Source of the DNA: an uncultured Pseudomonadota bacterium
Lineage (GTDB): Bacteria; Pseudomonadota; Gammaproteobacteria; Ga0077536
Reading direction: 5' to 3'
NCBI GenBank assembly: GCA_902557415.1
Contig: CACEAA010000001.1
Coordinates: 24,001-88,000, forward strand
DNA length: 64,000 nt
A program made the position numbers and the translations under genes. Below are positions 1 through 7,606 of the stretch, one piece after another. The notes below the pieces were generated by a model. The model saw only the letters and a list, made by a program, of their open reading frames with translations. It did no database searches and had not been told where the DNA came from. Each line of letters begins with the position of its first letter. Within the stretch, counting starts at the first letter, position 1.

Positions 1-25
1 CTAATTACCCGAGAGGCTTGACCAT
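1..25 (+). rRNA. 3' tip of 23S rRNA (partial)
   Basis: The first bases match the conserved end of bacterial 23S rRNA (E. coli ends ACTAATgaaccgtGAGGCTTAACC; here CTAAT...GAGGCTTGACC). Only the last 25 or so nucleotides are inside the window, and the exact 3' end is approximate. The 5S gene follows about 110 bases later in the same direction, as expected for the end of an rRNA operon. Confidence 0.8.
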
Positions 26-135
26 ATAACGCTAAAACGTTTTGTGACGTCAGGATGACAAGTGTACATGCAAACCTGTTCGATTTTTCCAAATTATTAC
101 TTCCGACTATGTTTTAGGAGGGAGTTGTTCCGGTT

Positions 136-253
136 TGTTTGGCGATAATAGCGAGTGGGAACCACCTGATTCCATCTCGAACTCAGAAGTGAAACTACTT
201 AGCGCCGATGATAGTGTGGGGTCTCCCATGTGAAAGTAGGTCATTGCCAAGCA
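136..253 (+). rRNA. rrf: 5S ribosomal RNA
   Basis: About 118 nucleotides that align by eye with E. coli 5S rRNA. The core CGAACTCAGAAGTGAAAC, the block TAGCGCCGATGATAGTGTGG and the segment GGGTCTCCCATGTGA are all present. The ends TGTTTGGCG and TGCCAAGCA can pair to form the terminal helix I. It follows the 23S tip and precedes an intrinsic terminator, so this is the distal end of an rRNA operon. Ends are inferred from helix pairing and may be off by one or two bases. Confidence 0.95.
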
Positions 254-261
254 TTATTTCT

Positions 262-302
262 AAAGCTCCTAGTGGGATTATTACCGACTAGGGGCTTTTT
301 TA
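262..302 (+). terminator. Rho-independent terminator of the rRNA operon
   Basis: AAAGCTCCTAGT (262-273) pairs with ACTAGGGGCTTT (286-297, one G-U pair), and a run of T follows. It lies just after 5S and fits the end of rRNA transcription. From 303 to 477 the DNA is AT-rich and holds the promoter region of the next gene. I see no gene there. Confidence 0.9.
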
Positions 303-477
303 TTGCCATTTTTAAAACCTAATATGCAAATAATCTCAAAAATTAGAATTAAATTCTATTTTTAAATGATTCACTCGAATATAATTAATTTTTGACGGTC
401 TAATTAAGCTGTTTATAAAGCCTAATTTTTATAATAATTAACTATCATAACTGTCTTCGAATTAGATTGGTGGTTGT

Positions 478-1596
478 ATGATTATTGGAGTCCCGAAGGA
501 AATTAAAAATAATGAGTTTCGAGTCGGCTTGACTCCAGATAGTGTTAAAGTTTTGGTATCTCATGGTCAGATATTGAAAGTTGAGGCGGGAGCGGGGATG
601 GGAATAGGCGTCTCTGACAAGGAATATCTCGAAGCAGGAGCTGAAGTCATATCTGAAGTTGGCGAGATATTTCGGGATTCGGAACTCATTATCAAAGTAA
701 AAGAGCCTCAGCCTGAAGAATGCAAACTATTGAGAAAAGAACAAATTTTGTTTACTTATTTGCATCTGGCTGCGGATAGGCGGCAGACCGAGCTTTTGCT
801 GGAAAGTGGCGCTATCGCGATTGGGTACGAGACAGTGAAGAAGGGTGGCGATTTGCCTTTGCTTGCTCCCATGAGCGAAATCGCGGGTAAGCTTTCAGTA
901 CAAGCTGGTGCCAGATTTCTAGAGAAATCATTTGGGGGGACGGGTATATTGTTGGGCGGTGCTGCTGGAGTTTTGCCTGCGAGAGTATTAGTTATTGGCG
1001 GTGGCATAGTCGGACAAAATGCTGCTCAGGTTGCACTTGGTATGGGGGCAGAGGTGTCGATATTAGATACTTCGGCGGGAAAAGTACGTTCTCTCAATGA
1101 TAAATATCGTGGGTCAATTAAATGCTCTCTATCCGGAACCGATTCTATAAAACGACATAGTCAAGCATCAGATCTCATCATCGGCGCTGTTCTTTCCCCG
1201 GGTGCAGGTGCGCCTAAGGTCGTCACAAGGGAAACTTTAAGGATAATGCGACCTGGTACGGTGATCGTTGATGTTGCTATTGATCAAGGTGGTTGCTTTG
1301 AGACTTCGCGTCCAACAACTCACGAAGATCCTGTTTTTGTTGTTGAGGGCGTATTACACTATTGCGTGGCCAATATACCTGGCGCTGTACCTAAGACTTC
1401 CACTTTCGCGCTAAACAAAGTGACACTGCCATATATAATAAAACTAGCTACCCGCGGACCAGATGCCGCGTTTACCGAGATACCGGGATTTTCGGACGGG
1501 CTAAATATTTGTAAAGGAAAGCTTACCAATAAGGCTGTTGCTGATCATTTAGAATTGCCGCACGTGGATTGGGTCAGCGCAATCGGTGAAGGTTGA
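478..1596 (+). CDS. ald: Alanine dehydrogenase
   Basis: A 372-residue cytosolic NAD-dependent L-alanine dehydrogenase, reversible between alanine and pyruvate plus ammonia. The N-terminus MIIGVPKEIKNNEFRVGLTP is diagnostic of the family. Lys75 (IIKVKEP) and His96 (YLHLAAD) occupy the substrate-binding and catalytic positions known from the Mycobacterium enzyme. A Rossmann motif VIGGGIVGQNAA starts near residue 172, and the DVAIDQGG segment carries the conserved Asp near residue 270. Length matches the family. The ATG at 478 has only a weak GGTGG upstream. It stands 115 bases before a biotin carboxylase operon in the same direction, so amino-nitrogen catabolism is a plausible shared theme (inference). 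Confidence 0.95.
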   Translation: MIIGVPKEIKNNEFRVGLTPDSVKVLVSHGQILKVEAGAGMGIGVSDKEYLEAGAEVISEVGEIFRDSELIIKVKEPQPEECKLLRKEQILFTYLHLAADRRQTELLLESGAIAIGYETVKKGGDLPLLAPMSEIAGKLSVQAGARFLEKSFGGTGILLGGAAGVLPARVLVIGGGIVGQNAAQVALGMGAEVSILDTSAGKVRSLNDKYRGSIKCSLSGTDSIKRHSQASDLIIGAVLSPGAGAPKVVTRETLRIMRPGTVIVDVAIDQGGCFETSRPTTHEDPVFVVEGVLHYCVANIPGAVPKTSTFALNKVTLPYIIKLATRGPDAAFTEIPGFSDGLNICKGKLTNKAVADHLELPHVDWVSAIGEG

Positions 1597-1711
1597 CACT
1601 CCTGCATTGCCTACTAATACTTGTTAAAATGATACTGTGATATTTCATTATGGTATGTAAAACGTCATTTTTAAATGACAAAATTTTAAAGTCTAAATTT
1701 GGAGAATTCTT

Positions 1712-1951
1712 GTGAGTAAAAAACAGATAATGTCGCCTTTGCCAGGTACTTTCTACAGGAAGCCCTCTCCCGACAGTGAGAACTTTAAAAACGATGGTGA
1801 CTCTGTTGAGGTTGATGACGTGGTGGGGTTGGCGGAGGTAATGAAAAGTTATCACGAAATTAAATCTACGGTTTCAGGTGGCGGTATACAGTTTTTGGTT
1901 GAGGATGGCGATGCGATTATGCCGGGTCAGGTTATCGCCGAAGTAGAGTGA
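1712..1951 (+). CDS. Short biotin carboxyl carrier protein
   Basis: A 79-residue stand-alone biotinyl/lipoyl attachment domain. The biotinylated lysine should be Lys45 in AEVMKSYHEI. The canonical motif is (E)AMKM, so the residues on both sides of the Met-Lys pair differ here. The second half (GGIQFLVEDGDAIMPGQ) follows the hammerhead fold of the family. The start is GTG with GGAG about 7 bases upstream. Its stop overlaps the next gene's GTG start in a GTGA, giving translational coupling to the biotin carboxylase. It is much shorter than AccB (about 155 residues), so it is probably not the fatty-acid BCCP. It belongs to the urea-carboxylase-like/KipI-KipA type of operon. Confidence 0.85.
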   Translation: MSKKQIMSPLPGTFYRKPSPDSENFKNDGDSVEVDDVVGLAEVMKSYHEIKSTVSGGGIQFLVEDGDAIMPGQVIAEVE

Positions 1952-3303
1952 CAGACCCTCGTTCGGTTCTTATAGCTAACCGTGGTGAGATAGCTGTCCG
2001 AGTAAATCAAGCATGTAGACAGCTTGGTATAAAGACTGTCCAAGTATATAGCGACGCCGATATAGATTCTCTTGCGGTTAGGATGTCCGATGATGCCATA
2101 CGCATTGGTCCCGCCGTTTCAGCAAAATCCTATTTAAATATTGACAATATACTGGCGGCTGCTAAGTCGTCTGGTGTGGATGCAATTCATCCTGGTTATG
2201 GGTTTTTAGCAGAGAACTCGGAGTTTGCGAGCGCGGTAGAGTCTTCGGGAATAAGGTTTCTTGGCCCCAGTAGTCAGATAATTAAACGTTTAGGTGATAA
2301 AGTATCCGCGCGCGAGCTTGTGTCGTCTTTGAATGTGGCAACTGTCCCCGGAAGCAATGGGCGGGTTGCTGACTTGAACCATGCTCAGGTTTTGGCGAAA
2401 GATATTGGATATCCGTTGATGATAAAGGCGAGTGCAGGTGGTGGTGGAAGGGGGATAAGACCTGTCTATAGTGAGAATGATTTGTCCCGATATTTCCCGC
2501 AAGCTAGCGCAGAGGCACTTACCTCTTTTGGAGATGGAGGTTTGTATATAGAGAAGTATATTGCTAGCGCCAGGCACGTGGAAGTTCAGGTTCTGGGCGA
2601 TGGTGAAACATATGTACACCTCTTTGAGAGAGATTGTTCGTTACAGCGAAGACGTCAAAAAGTTTGGGAAGAGGCGCCAGCGATATGTTTATCCGATGAG
2701 ACTAGACAAAGCATGTGCGACAGCGCTCTAAAAATTTGCGAAGCAGTGAGATACTGTGGAGCCGGGACTGTTGAGTTTTTGTATGATATAAGGTCTGGAG
2801 ACTATTACTTCCTTGAGATGAATACTAGAATTCAGGTCGAACATCCTGTTACCGAAATGGTCACTGGTGTTGATATTGTTAAGGAGATGATCCGTATCGG
2901 GTTTGGTGAAAAATTATCGCTAAGCCAGAACGAGCTGAAAATGACCGGACATGCTATTGAATGCCGGATTAATGCTGAGGATCCCACAAAAGATTTCCTA
3001 CCTTGGCCTGGAACTATTTCTAAAATTTCTTTCCCCGAGGGGGCGGGTGTCAGATTTGATTCAATGTTGTTCGAGGGTTATGAAGTCCCACCTTTCTATG
3101 ATTCATTATTGGGAAAATTGATCGTATATGATCAAGATAGACCGCGCGCCATAGATAAGTTAAAACATGTGTTGGATAAGTTTGTAATTGAAGGGATACC
3201 TACCACTTTGAGACTGCACGAAAAACTAGTCCGCGATGCTAACGTGGTGGCTGGCAAAGTTGATATCGAGTTTTTGGAAAAATGGCTTTTAAAGCAATTT
3301 TGA
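1948..3303 (+). CDS. Biotin carboxylase subunit (AccC-like)
   Basis: A 451-residue ATP-grasp biotin carboxylase that charges the carrier protein with CO2 from bicarbonate using ATP. The N-terminal fold starts VLIANRGEIAVRV. The glycine-rich ATP loop KASAGGGGRGIR is at 160-171, and the signature EMNTRIQVEHPVTE at 290-303 carries the metal and bicarbonate ligands. Length is normal for AccC (about 449). It starts at GTG inside the stop of the carrier gene and is followed 22 bases later by the carboxyltransferase gene. Since the partners are KipI/KipA-type subunits rather than AccA/AccD, its acceptor is probably not acetyl-CoA (inference). A separate fatty-acid AccC may exist elsewhere in the genome. 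Confidence 0.9.
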   Translation: MTDPRSVLIANRGEIAVRVNQACRQLGIKTVQVYSDADIDSLAVRMSDDAIRIGPAVSAKSYLNIDNILAAAKSSGVDAIHPGYGFLAENSEFASAVESSGIRFLGPSSQIIKRLGDKVSARELVSSLNVATVPGSNGRVADLNHAQVLAKDIGYPLMIKASAGGGGRGIRPVYSENDLSRYFPQASAEALTSFGDGGLYIEKYIASARHVEVQVLGDGETYVHLFERDCSLQRRRQKVWEEAPAICLSDETRQSMCDSALKICEAVRYCGAGTVEFLYDIRSGDYYFLEMNTRIQVEHPVTEMVTGVDIVKEMIRIGFGEKLSLSQNELKMTGHAIECRINAEDPTKDFLPWPGTISKISFPEGAGVRFDSMLFEGYEVPPFYDSLLGKLIVYDQDRPRAIDKLKHVLDKFVIEGIPTTLRLHEKLVRDANVVAGKVDIEFLEKWLLKQF

Positions 3304-3325
3304 CTATATTTCCGCGAGGTTGTTA

Positions 3326-4201
3326 ATGGGGTCAAGATTCACATTTGGAGGAGATGAGCATTTGCTTGTCGAATGTGCGGATGAGATGTCGATGAGGGCC
3401 TTTTTTAAGAGCTTGTCTGCGGCCGAATTAATCAAAAAGTCGCGGTTAATAGGGTTGGATGAGATAAATGCCGGCAACGCTTCTTATCTAGTTAAATTTA
3501 ATCCGGACTTAATTAAACCAGCAGAATTATTATCGGAAATTAAAAAAATTGACCGCCAAGCAGAAGAGTCGGTACCCGTCATTAAAACTCGGATAGTTGA
3601 AATCCCGGTGTTTTACAAAGATCCATGGACGTATGAAACTGGAATGCGATTTCGCGAAAGACATCAAGATCCTACTGTTACCGATTTAGAATATGCCGCT
3701 TCTATAAACGGATATGCGACGGTAGAAGAATTTATCAATGCGCATCATTCCTCACCCTGGTTTGTGTCAATGGTTGGTTTCGTAGCAGGCTGTCCGTGGT
3801 TGTATCAAATGGTGGACAGACAGCATCAAATTGAAGTGCCTAAGTATCTCCGACCTCGGACGGATACGCCGCGACATACAATAGGTCATGGAGGATGTTT
3901 TGCTTGCATTTACGCGGTTCAAGGCGCGGGAGGATATCAGATGTTTGGTGTGACGCCGGTGCCGATTTTCGACCCCTCAGCTAGGCATAGCCATATTGAC
4001 GAGTCAATGGTATTTTTTCGTCCAGGCGATATAGTCAAGTTCAGAGCTATAAGTTCTCCTGAGTATGATTCGATTAGTGGCGAGGTGAGAGACGGTATTT
4101 TTGTTTTAAAAACAGCCTCCGTGGAATTTGATTTGCGGCAATTTGAAGAAAACTCGCGGAGCTATAATCGAGCGTTATTGGATAAATTTGATGGGTATTA
4201 A
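3326..4201 (+). CDS. KipI/PxpB-type carboxyltransferase subunit
   Basis: About 291 residues of the KipI/PxpB family, equivalent to one half of the urea carboxylase carboxyltransferase domain. Recognisable blocks are VEIPVFYKDPW, VSMVGFVAGCPWLYQM and the glycine-rich region after GHGG. The protein is longer than E. coli PxpB (about 218), with an insertion or extension in the second half. I chose ATG 3326 because GCGAGGT lies six bases upstream; a TTG at 3320 is also in frame. The final 11 bases overlap the next gene. In this operon context the pair with the next gene should carry the carboxyl group from biotin to an amide or 5-oxoproline-like substrate. The substrate cannot be read from sequence. 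Confidence 0.8.
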   Translation: MGSRFTFGGDEHLLVECADEMSMRAFFKSLSAAELIKKSRLIGLDEINAGNASYLVKFNPDLIKPAELLSEIKKIDRQAEESVPVIKTRIVEIPVFYKDPWTYETGMRFRERHQDPTVTDLEYAASINGYATVEEFINAHHSSPWFVSMVGFVAGCPWLYQMVDRQHQIEVPKYLRPRTDTPRHTIGHGGCFACIYAVQGAGGYQMFGVTPVPIFDPSARHSHIDESMVFFRPGDIVKFRAISSPEYDSISGEVRDGIFVLKTASVEFDLRQFEENSRSYNRALLDKFDGY

Positions 4202-5171
4202 TGTTTTAAACTCTGGTTTGTCTACGACCGTTCAGGACCTCGGTCGGCCCGGTTATTTTCATTTAGGTATTCCCATGAGTGGAGCGATGGACCAAAAGGC
4301 TATGCGAATAGCGAATTTACTGGTTGGAAATTCGGAGAGTGCTGCGGGTCTAGAGATTGTATTTACGGGTCCGACTCTCCGTTTTGATGAAGCATGTCTT
4401 ATAGCGGTTACCGGGGCCGAGATGCCTTTTAAATTGGATGGAGTTAGTCAATTTTCATGGCGGTCTATTCAAGTCGAAAAAGGTCAAACTCTAGAATTTG
4501 ATTATCTGCGAGCGGGAGCGCGATGTTACCTGAGTGTATCAGGCGGCATTAACGTGCCTGTGATATTGGGAAGTCGCTCGACATATTTGGTGGGTTCTTT
4601 TGGGGGGATGCACGGCCGGCCTATCGCTACTGGAGACATTTTACCACTAGGACATTCTGATTATTTGGCTAGTCAGGTTGGTAAAAATCTGCCGACTAGG
4701 ATGCTGCCTGATATTAGTGCGCGAGAAATACGAGTACTACTAGGGCTTTATTCTCATAGACTTACCGAAGGCTCTATTTCGAAGTTTTTCTCGGAAAAAT
4801 GGATTGTAGCCTCTGAAGCAGACCGAATGGGTTATCGGTTTAAAGGCGGGCATGCGCTGGAGTTTGTGGAGCGTAAAGCTCCGTTTGGTGCGGGGTCCGA
4901 TCCATCGAACATTGTTGATAGCAGCTACGCATACGGATCTATCCAAGTTCCAAGCGGGACAGAGCCCATTATTCTGCACAGAGATGCGGTATCTGCTGGG
5001 GGTTATTTTACATTAGGAGCGGTGATTTCAGCTGATATGGACTTGATTGCGCAGCTTCAACCGAATACTCCTATTCAGTTTGTTTCAATCGACATGGATC
5101 AAGCATTGATAGCTAGAGCTGAGCGGGTCGCGGTGATGAAAGAAATTCGTGCCTACATTTCTAATAGCTGA
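4191..5171 (+). CDS. KipA/PxpC-type carboxyltransferase subunit
   Basis: A 326-residue protein of the KipA/PxpC family (biotin-dependent carboxyltransferase domain, the second half). The N-terminus INVLNSGLSTTVQDLGRPGY and the following GIPMSGAMD are family hallmarks, as are the internal TGAEM and SVSGGI segments. ATG 4191 is chosen because the protein then begins exactly at the family's N-terminus and overlaps the previous gene by 11 bases. An upstream ATG at 4128 would add 21 unconserved residues. It completes a carrier/carboxylase/CT-A/CT-B operon. No LamB/YcsF (PxpA) gene and no allophanate hydrolase lie next to it, so neither 5-oxoprolinase nor urea amidolyase activity is assured. Confidence 0.85.
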   Translation: MGINVLNSGLSTTVQDLGRPGYFHLGIPMSGAMDQKAMRIANLLVGNSESAAGLEIVFTGPTLRFDEACLIAVTGAEMPFKLDGVSQFSWRSIQVEKGQTLEFDYLRAGARCYLSVSGGINVPVILGSRSTYLVGSFGGMHGRPIATGDILPLGHSDYLASQVGKNLPTRMLPDISAREIRVLLGLYSHRLTEGSISKFFSEKWIVASEADRMGYRFKGGHALEFVERKAPFGAGSDPSNIVDSSYAYGSIQVPSGTEPIILHRDAVSAGGYFTLGAVISADMDLIAQLQPNTPIQFVSIDMDQALIARAERVAVMKEIRAYISNS

Positions 5172-5209
5172 TTCGTTGAGTTTTTGATCTGATTATTTGA
5201 TAGCATTCG

Positions 5210-5893
5210 ATGATGGTTATTTTCTATAAAATTAAAGTGACATATTTCATGTTTGCGAATCTTTTTCTGATGGCGATGCTCTGCGTAGTATCTTTAAATT
5301 TGCCTGCAGTCGAAGCTTTGAGTGGTAATTGGGTGTTAGATGATGAGCTGTCCGATGAGTTTAATGCGGTATCTAAAGCTTTAAATAAGGCGATAAAAAA
5401 GGCTCGGCGCAAAGCTGAAAGTGAAAACCAGAAATTCGATACCGGCTCTAAGCCCCGTGAGAGGAATAGATATGATTCCCAGGTTCGAGCAACTGAAGCC
5501 CAGATTAAAGATGCGACAATAGAGAAATACTGGGGCGGACCAGCGGCGCAGAACTTAATTTTTCAAACTGACGCAATTAAGTTTTATGTTGGACGGAAAG
5601 TGGCTGTCTTATATGGTAATGACCAGAAACGTTTGTTAAAGATCAATCCTTCGGGCAGAGCCTATTCCTACTCGGGAACTGAGGTCACCGATGATTATCT
5701 GGGTCGTTCACTTACCTACTTTGATGGGGGGGTCTTAGTGATCGAAACTACGGGGAGAACTGGCATGGAATTTGTCGAAAAATACCGCGTGGCGGAAGAG
5801 ACGGGTCAGTTAATCCAAGCGCTAGAGATAGAGGATGACAGGCACACCCATACTCTAACAATGACTCGTTACTTTGATCGTAAAGAAAAATAA
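5210..5893 (+). CDS. Secreted protein of unknown function
   Basis: A 227-residue protein with a hydrophobic N-terminal segment (about residues 12-32, ending PAVEA) that looks like a signal peptide, so it is probably periplasmic. The mature part opens LSGNWVLDDELSDEF, the kind of start seen in small lipocalin-like secreted proteins. A lysine/arginine-rich, probably helical stretch spans about residues 55-85, followed by beta-rich sequence. The start is uncertain: ATG 5210 and 5213 are adjacent, and a third in-frame ATG lies 39 bases after 5210. It sits 38 bases after the carboxylase operon in the same direction but shows no functional link. I do not recognise a named family. Confidence 0.6.
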   Translation: MMVIFYKIKVTYFMFANLFLMAMLCVVSLNLPAVEALSGNWVLDDELSDEFNAVSKALNKAIKKARRKAESENQKFDTGSKPRERNRYDSQVRATEAQIKDATIEKYWGGPAAQNLIFQTDAIKFYVGRKVAVLYGNDQKRLLKINPSGRAYSYSGTEVTDDYLGRSLTYFDGGVLVIETTGRTGMEFVEKYRVAEETGQLIQALEIEDDRHTHTLTMTRYFDRKEK

Positions 5894-5910
5894 TATAGTC
5901 GTCGGCGGGT

Positions 5911-5954
5911 CGTAACATTCTGCTTTGACTCAGAAGGCAGAACAGAATGTTACG
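5911..5954. terminator. Strong hairpin between convergent genes
   Basis: CGTAACATTCTG (5911-5922) and CAGAATGTTACG (5943-5954) are perfect 12-base inverted repeats, with 20 bases between them. It lies in the 70-base gap between two converging genes, the normal place for a bidirectional terminator. There is no long T-run on either side, so terminator function is inferred from position and stem strength. Confidence 0.6.
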
Positions 5955-5963
5955 CAACTAAAT

Positions 5964-6353
5964 TTAGCCTACAAGCTTCAGCCCCCAGTATACAAGCAGT
6001 ATAAGCTGTACACTAAATAAGGTGGCACGCAGTAGAACCATTGGTACGGATGTGGAGATAAGGTGAACAATAGTTTGTCCCACCCTACAATATAAGAATA
6101 TTGCCGCGAGGCCATCTGTAATGGCGGTTTTCTCAGTGACCACAGCTACTAGCATGATACCGACAGCCAGGGCCAGGTTTTCTAGGTTATTACCTAGTGC
6201 TCGAGTCGCTCTTAACCCAAATGCACTGAGATCGCTTCCGTCATTTCTGAAGGTATTGAGTTCTTTACCAGATGTAACTCGTACACCTACGAGTAGAAAT
6301 GAGCAGACTATTGCCCAAAGCACGAGGTACACGATGACTTGAATAGTATCCAT
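5964..6353 (-). CDS. MAPEG family membrane protein
   Basis: A 129-residue integral membrane protein with about four hydrophobic helices, matching the size and layout of bacterial MAPEG proteins (membrane-associated eicosanoid/glutathione metabolism). The segment RATRALGNNLENLALAVG, with charged and Asn/Glu residues leading into a helix, is the family hallmark that contacts glutathione. The specific reaction in bacteria is generally not known. It is convergent with the secreted unknown and precedes cysQ on the other side, with no functional link visible. A glutathione transferase gene lies 20 kb away but is unlinked. Confidence 0.8.
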   Translation of the reverse strand: MDTIQVIVYLVLWAIVCSFLLVGVRVTSGKELNTFRNDGSDLSAFGLRATRALGNNLENLALAVGIMLVAVVTEKTAITDGLAAIFLYCRVGQTIVHLISTSVPMVLLRATLFSVQLILLVYWGLKLVG

Positions 6354-6441
6354 TTAAATCCCCTTTGATACATGTAATTATTATGTTTCTAGATGATAAC
6401 TGGAATTATGTGTGCTTGCGATCTTTAATGTACCTTTGTTT

Positions 6442-7449
6442 TCATCTATTTAACTTCAGTTCTTTAATCGCTGCGATTATTTTGGGGTGATAGTAGGGGG
6501 TCGCGCATACTATTCCCTTATTTCCTACCATTTCCTTCCCATTACTGAAGTTGAGGACCTTTCCGTCAGCGTCTGAGACTATAGCGCCGGCTTCAGACGC
6601 TATTAGGAGGCCCGCCGCGTGATCCCAAACTTTTTCTACGTAGTACTGATCTGCTGGTAGTCTGATAAAGGCTTCAGCTTGACCCCTACTTACTATTGTA
6701 TATTTACATTGACTATCTAGTTGTAGCTTATGATTTTTTTTGTTGAGAAACTTCGCAATCTGGTCGTTCTTTTTAGTTATCGAATGCAGTGGTTCTGCGG
6801 AACCACAGATTCTTATTTCGTTAGATTGATTCAATTCGCAAGATATCTTTTCAGGCTCGAACGAAGTGAAGTTATCTGGAAGTACCCATGAGCCTTTTCC
6901 TCTTAGACTAAAAAAAATACTACCTACAGGACTGATGACATGGGGAGAGTCGTCTTTAGAGGGCGATAGATTGGGGCAACCCATTATTGCTTTGGTAACT
7001 TCACCCTTATCAATAAAAGCTAAGGCAATAGCGTACTGGGCTCCTCTGATAAAGCCTTTTGTTCCGTCGATCGGATCAAGCGTCCAGTAGGGCTCCCCCA
7101 CGCCTCTATAGCTTCCCGTATCGATTACACGTATCACAGTTTCAGCGGATACAGTAGGCCAGTTCATGCCGGCGAGGTCACATACACTTGCTAATAGCGA
7201 CTTTTGTGTCTTAAGCTCCGAGCTATCTTCTTCAGCTAAAATTTTGACATCTTTATATAGCTGGCCTAATTTTCGGTTTATTATGGCTTGGATCGCGAAG
7301 TCTGCTGCTGTGACTGGCGTTGAATCTGACTTTGAATGCTGCGGTAGGTTAAGGCTTGCCCGTTGAGCTTTCCTTGCAATACGACAACTGGCGGCTACGA
7401 TATCTAGACATTCTCTAAAGTTCCTATCATAACTTATATGTTTCTTCAT
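6442..7449 (-). CDS. cysQ: 3'(2'),5'-bisphosphate nucleotidase (CysQ/HAL2-like)
   Basis: A 335-residue inositol-monophosphatase-fold phosphatase, probably hydrolysing 3'-phosphoadenosine 5'-phosphate to AMP. Metal-binding motifs are visible in order: ILAEEDSSEL, LDPIDGTKGFIRG (the Asp-Pro-Ile-Asp-Gly-Thr signature) and WDHAAGLLIASEAGA near the C-terminus. Length is closer to the eukaryotic/cyanobacterial HAL2 type (about 320-360) than to E. coli CysQ (246). I chose ATG 7449 because AAGG lies seven bases upstream; an ATG at 7491 would add 14 residues without a clear ribosome site. It is divergent from acs. No sulfate assimilation genes are in the window. Confidence 0.85.
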   Translation of the reverse strand: MKKHISYDRNFRECLDIVAASCRIARKAQRASLNLPQHSKSDSTPVTAADFAIQAIINRKLGQLYKDVKILAEEDSSELKTQKSLLASVCDLAGMNWPTVSAETVIRVIDTGSYRGVGEPYWTLDPIDGTKGFIRGAQYAIALAFIDKGEVTKAIMGCPNLSPSKDDSPHVISPVGSIFFSLRGKGSWVLPDNFTSFEPEKISCELNQSNEIRICGSAEPLHSITKKNDQIAKFLNKKNHKLQLDSQCKYTIVSRGQAEAFIRLPADQYYVEKVWDHAAGLLIASEAGAIVSDADGKVLNFSNGKEMVGNKGIVCATPYYHPKIIAAIKELKLNR

Positions 7450-7606
7450 ACTATTACCTTTAGATCTAGATGTAATGTCTTTGTAATCCACCCGTATGTT
7501 AAACTACTGGCTAAATAGCTGTAAAAAATTTAACCAAATTAGTTGTAGAGAATAAAATGATTGTAATATTTTCTGGGGTGGTTTCCCCGGTCCGAGGATT
7601 TGTCTA

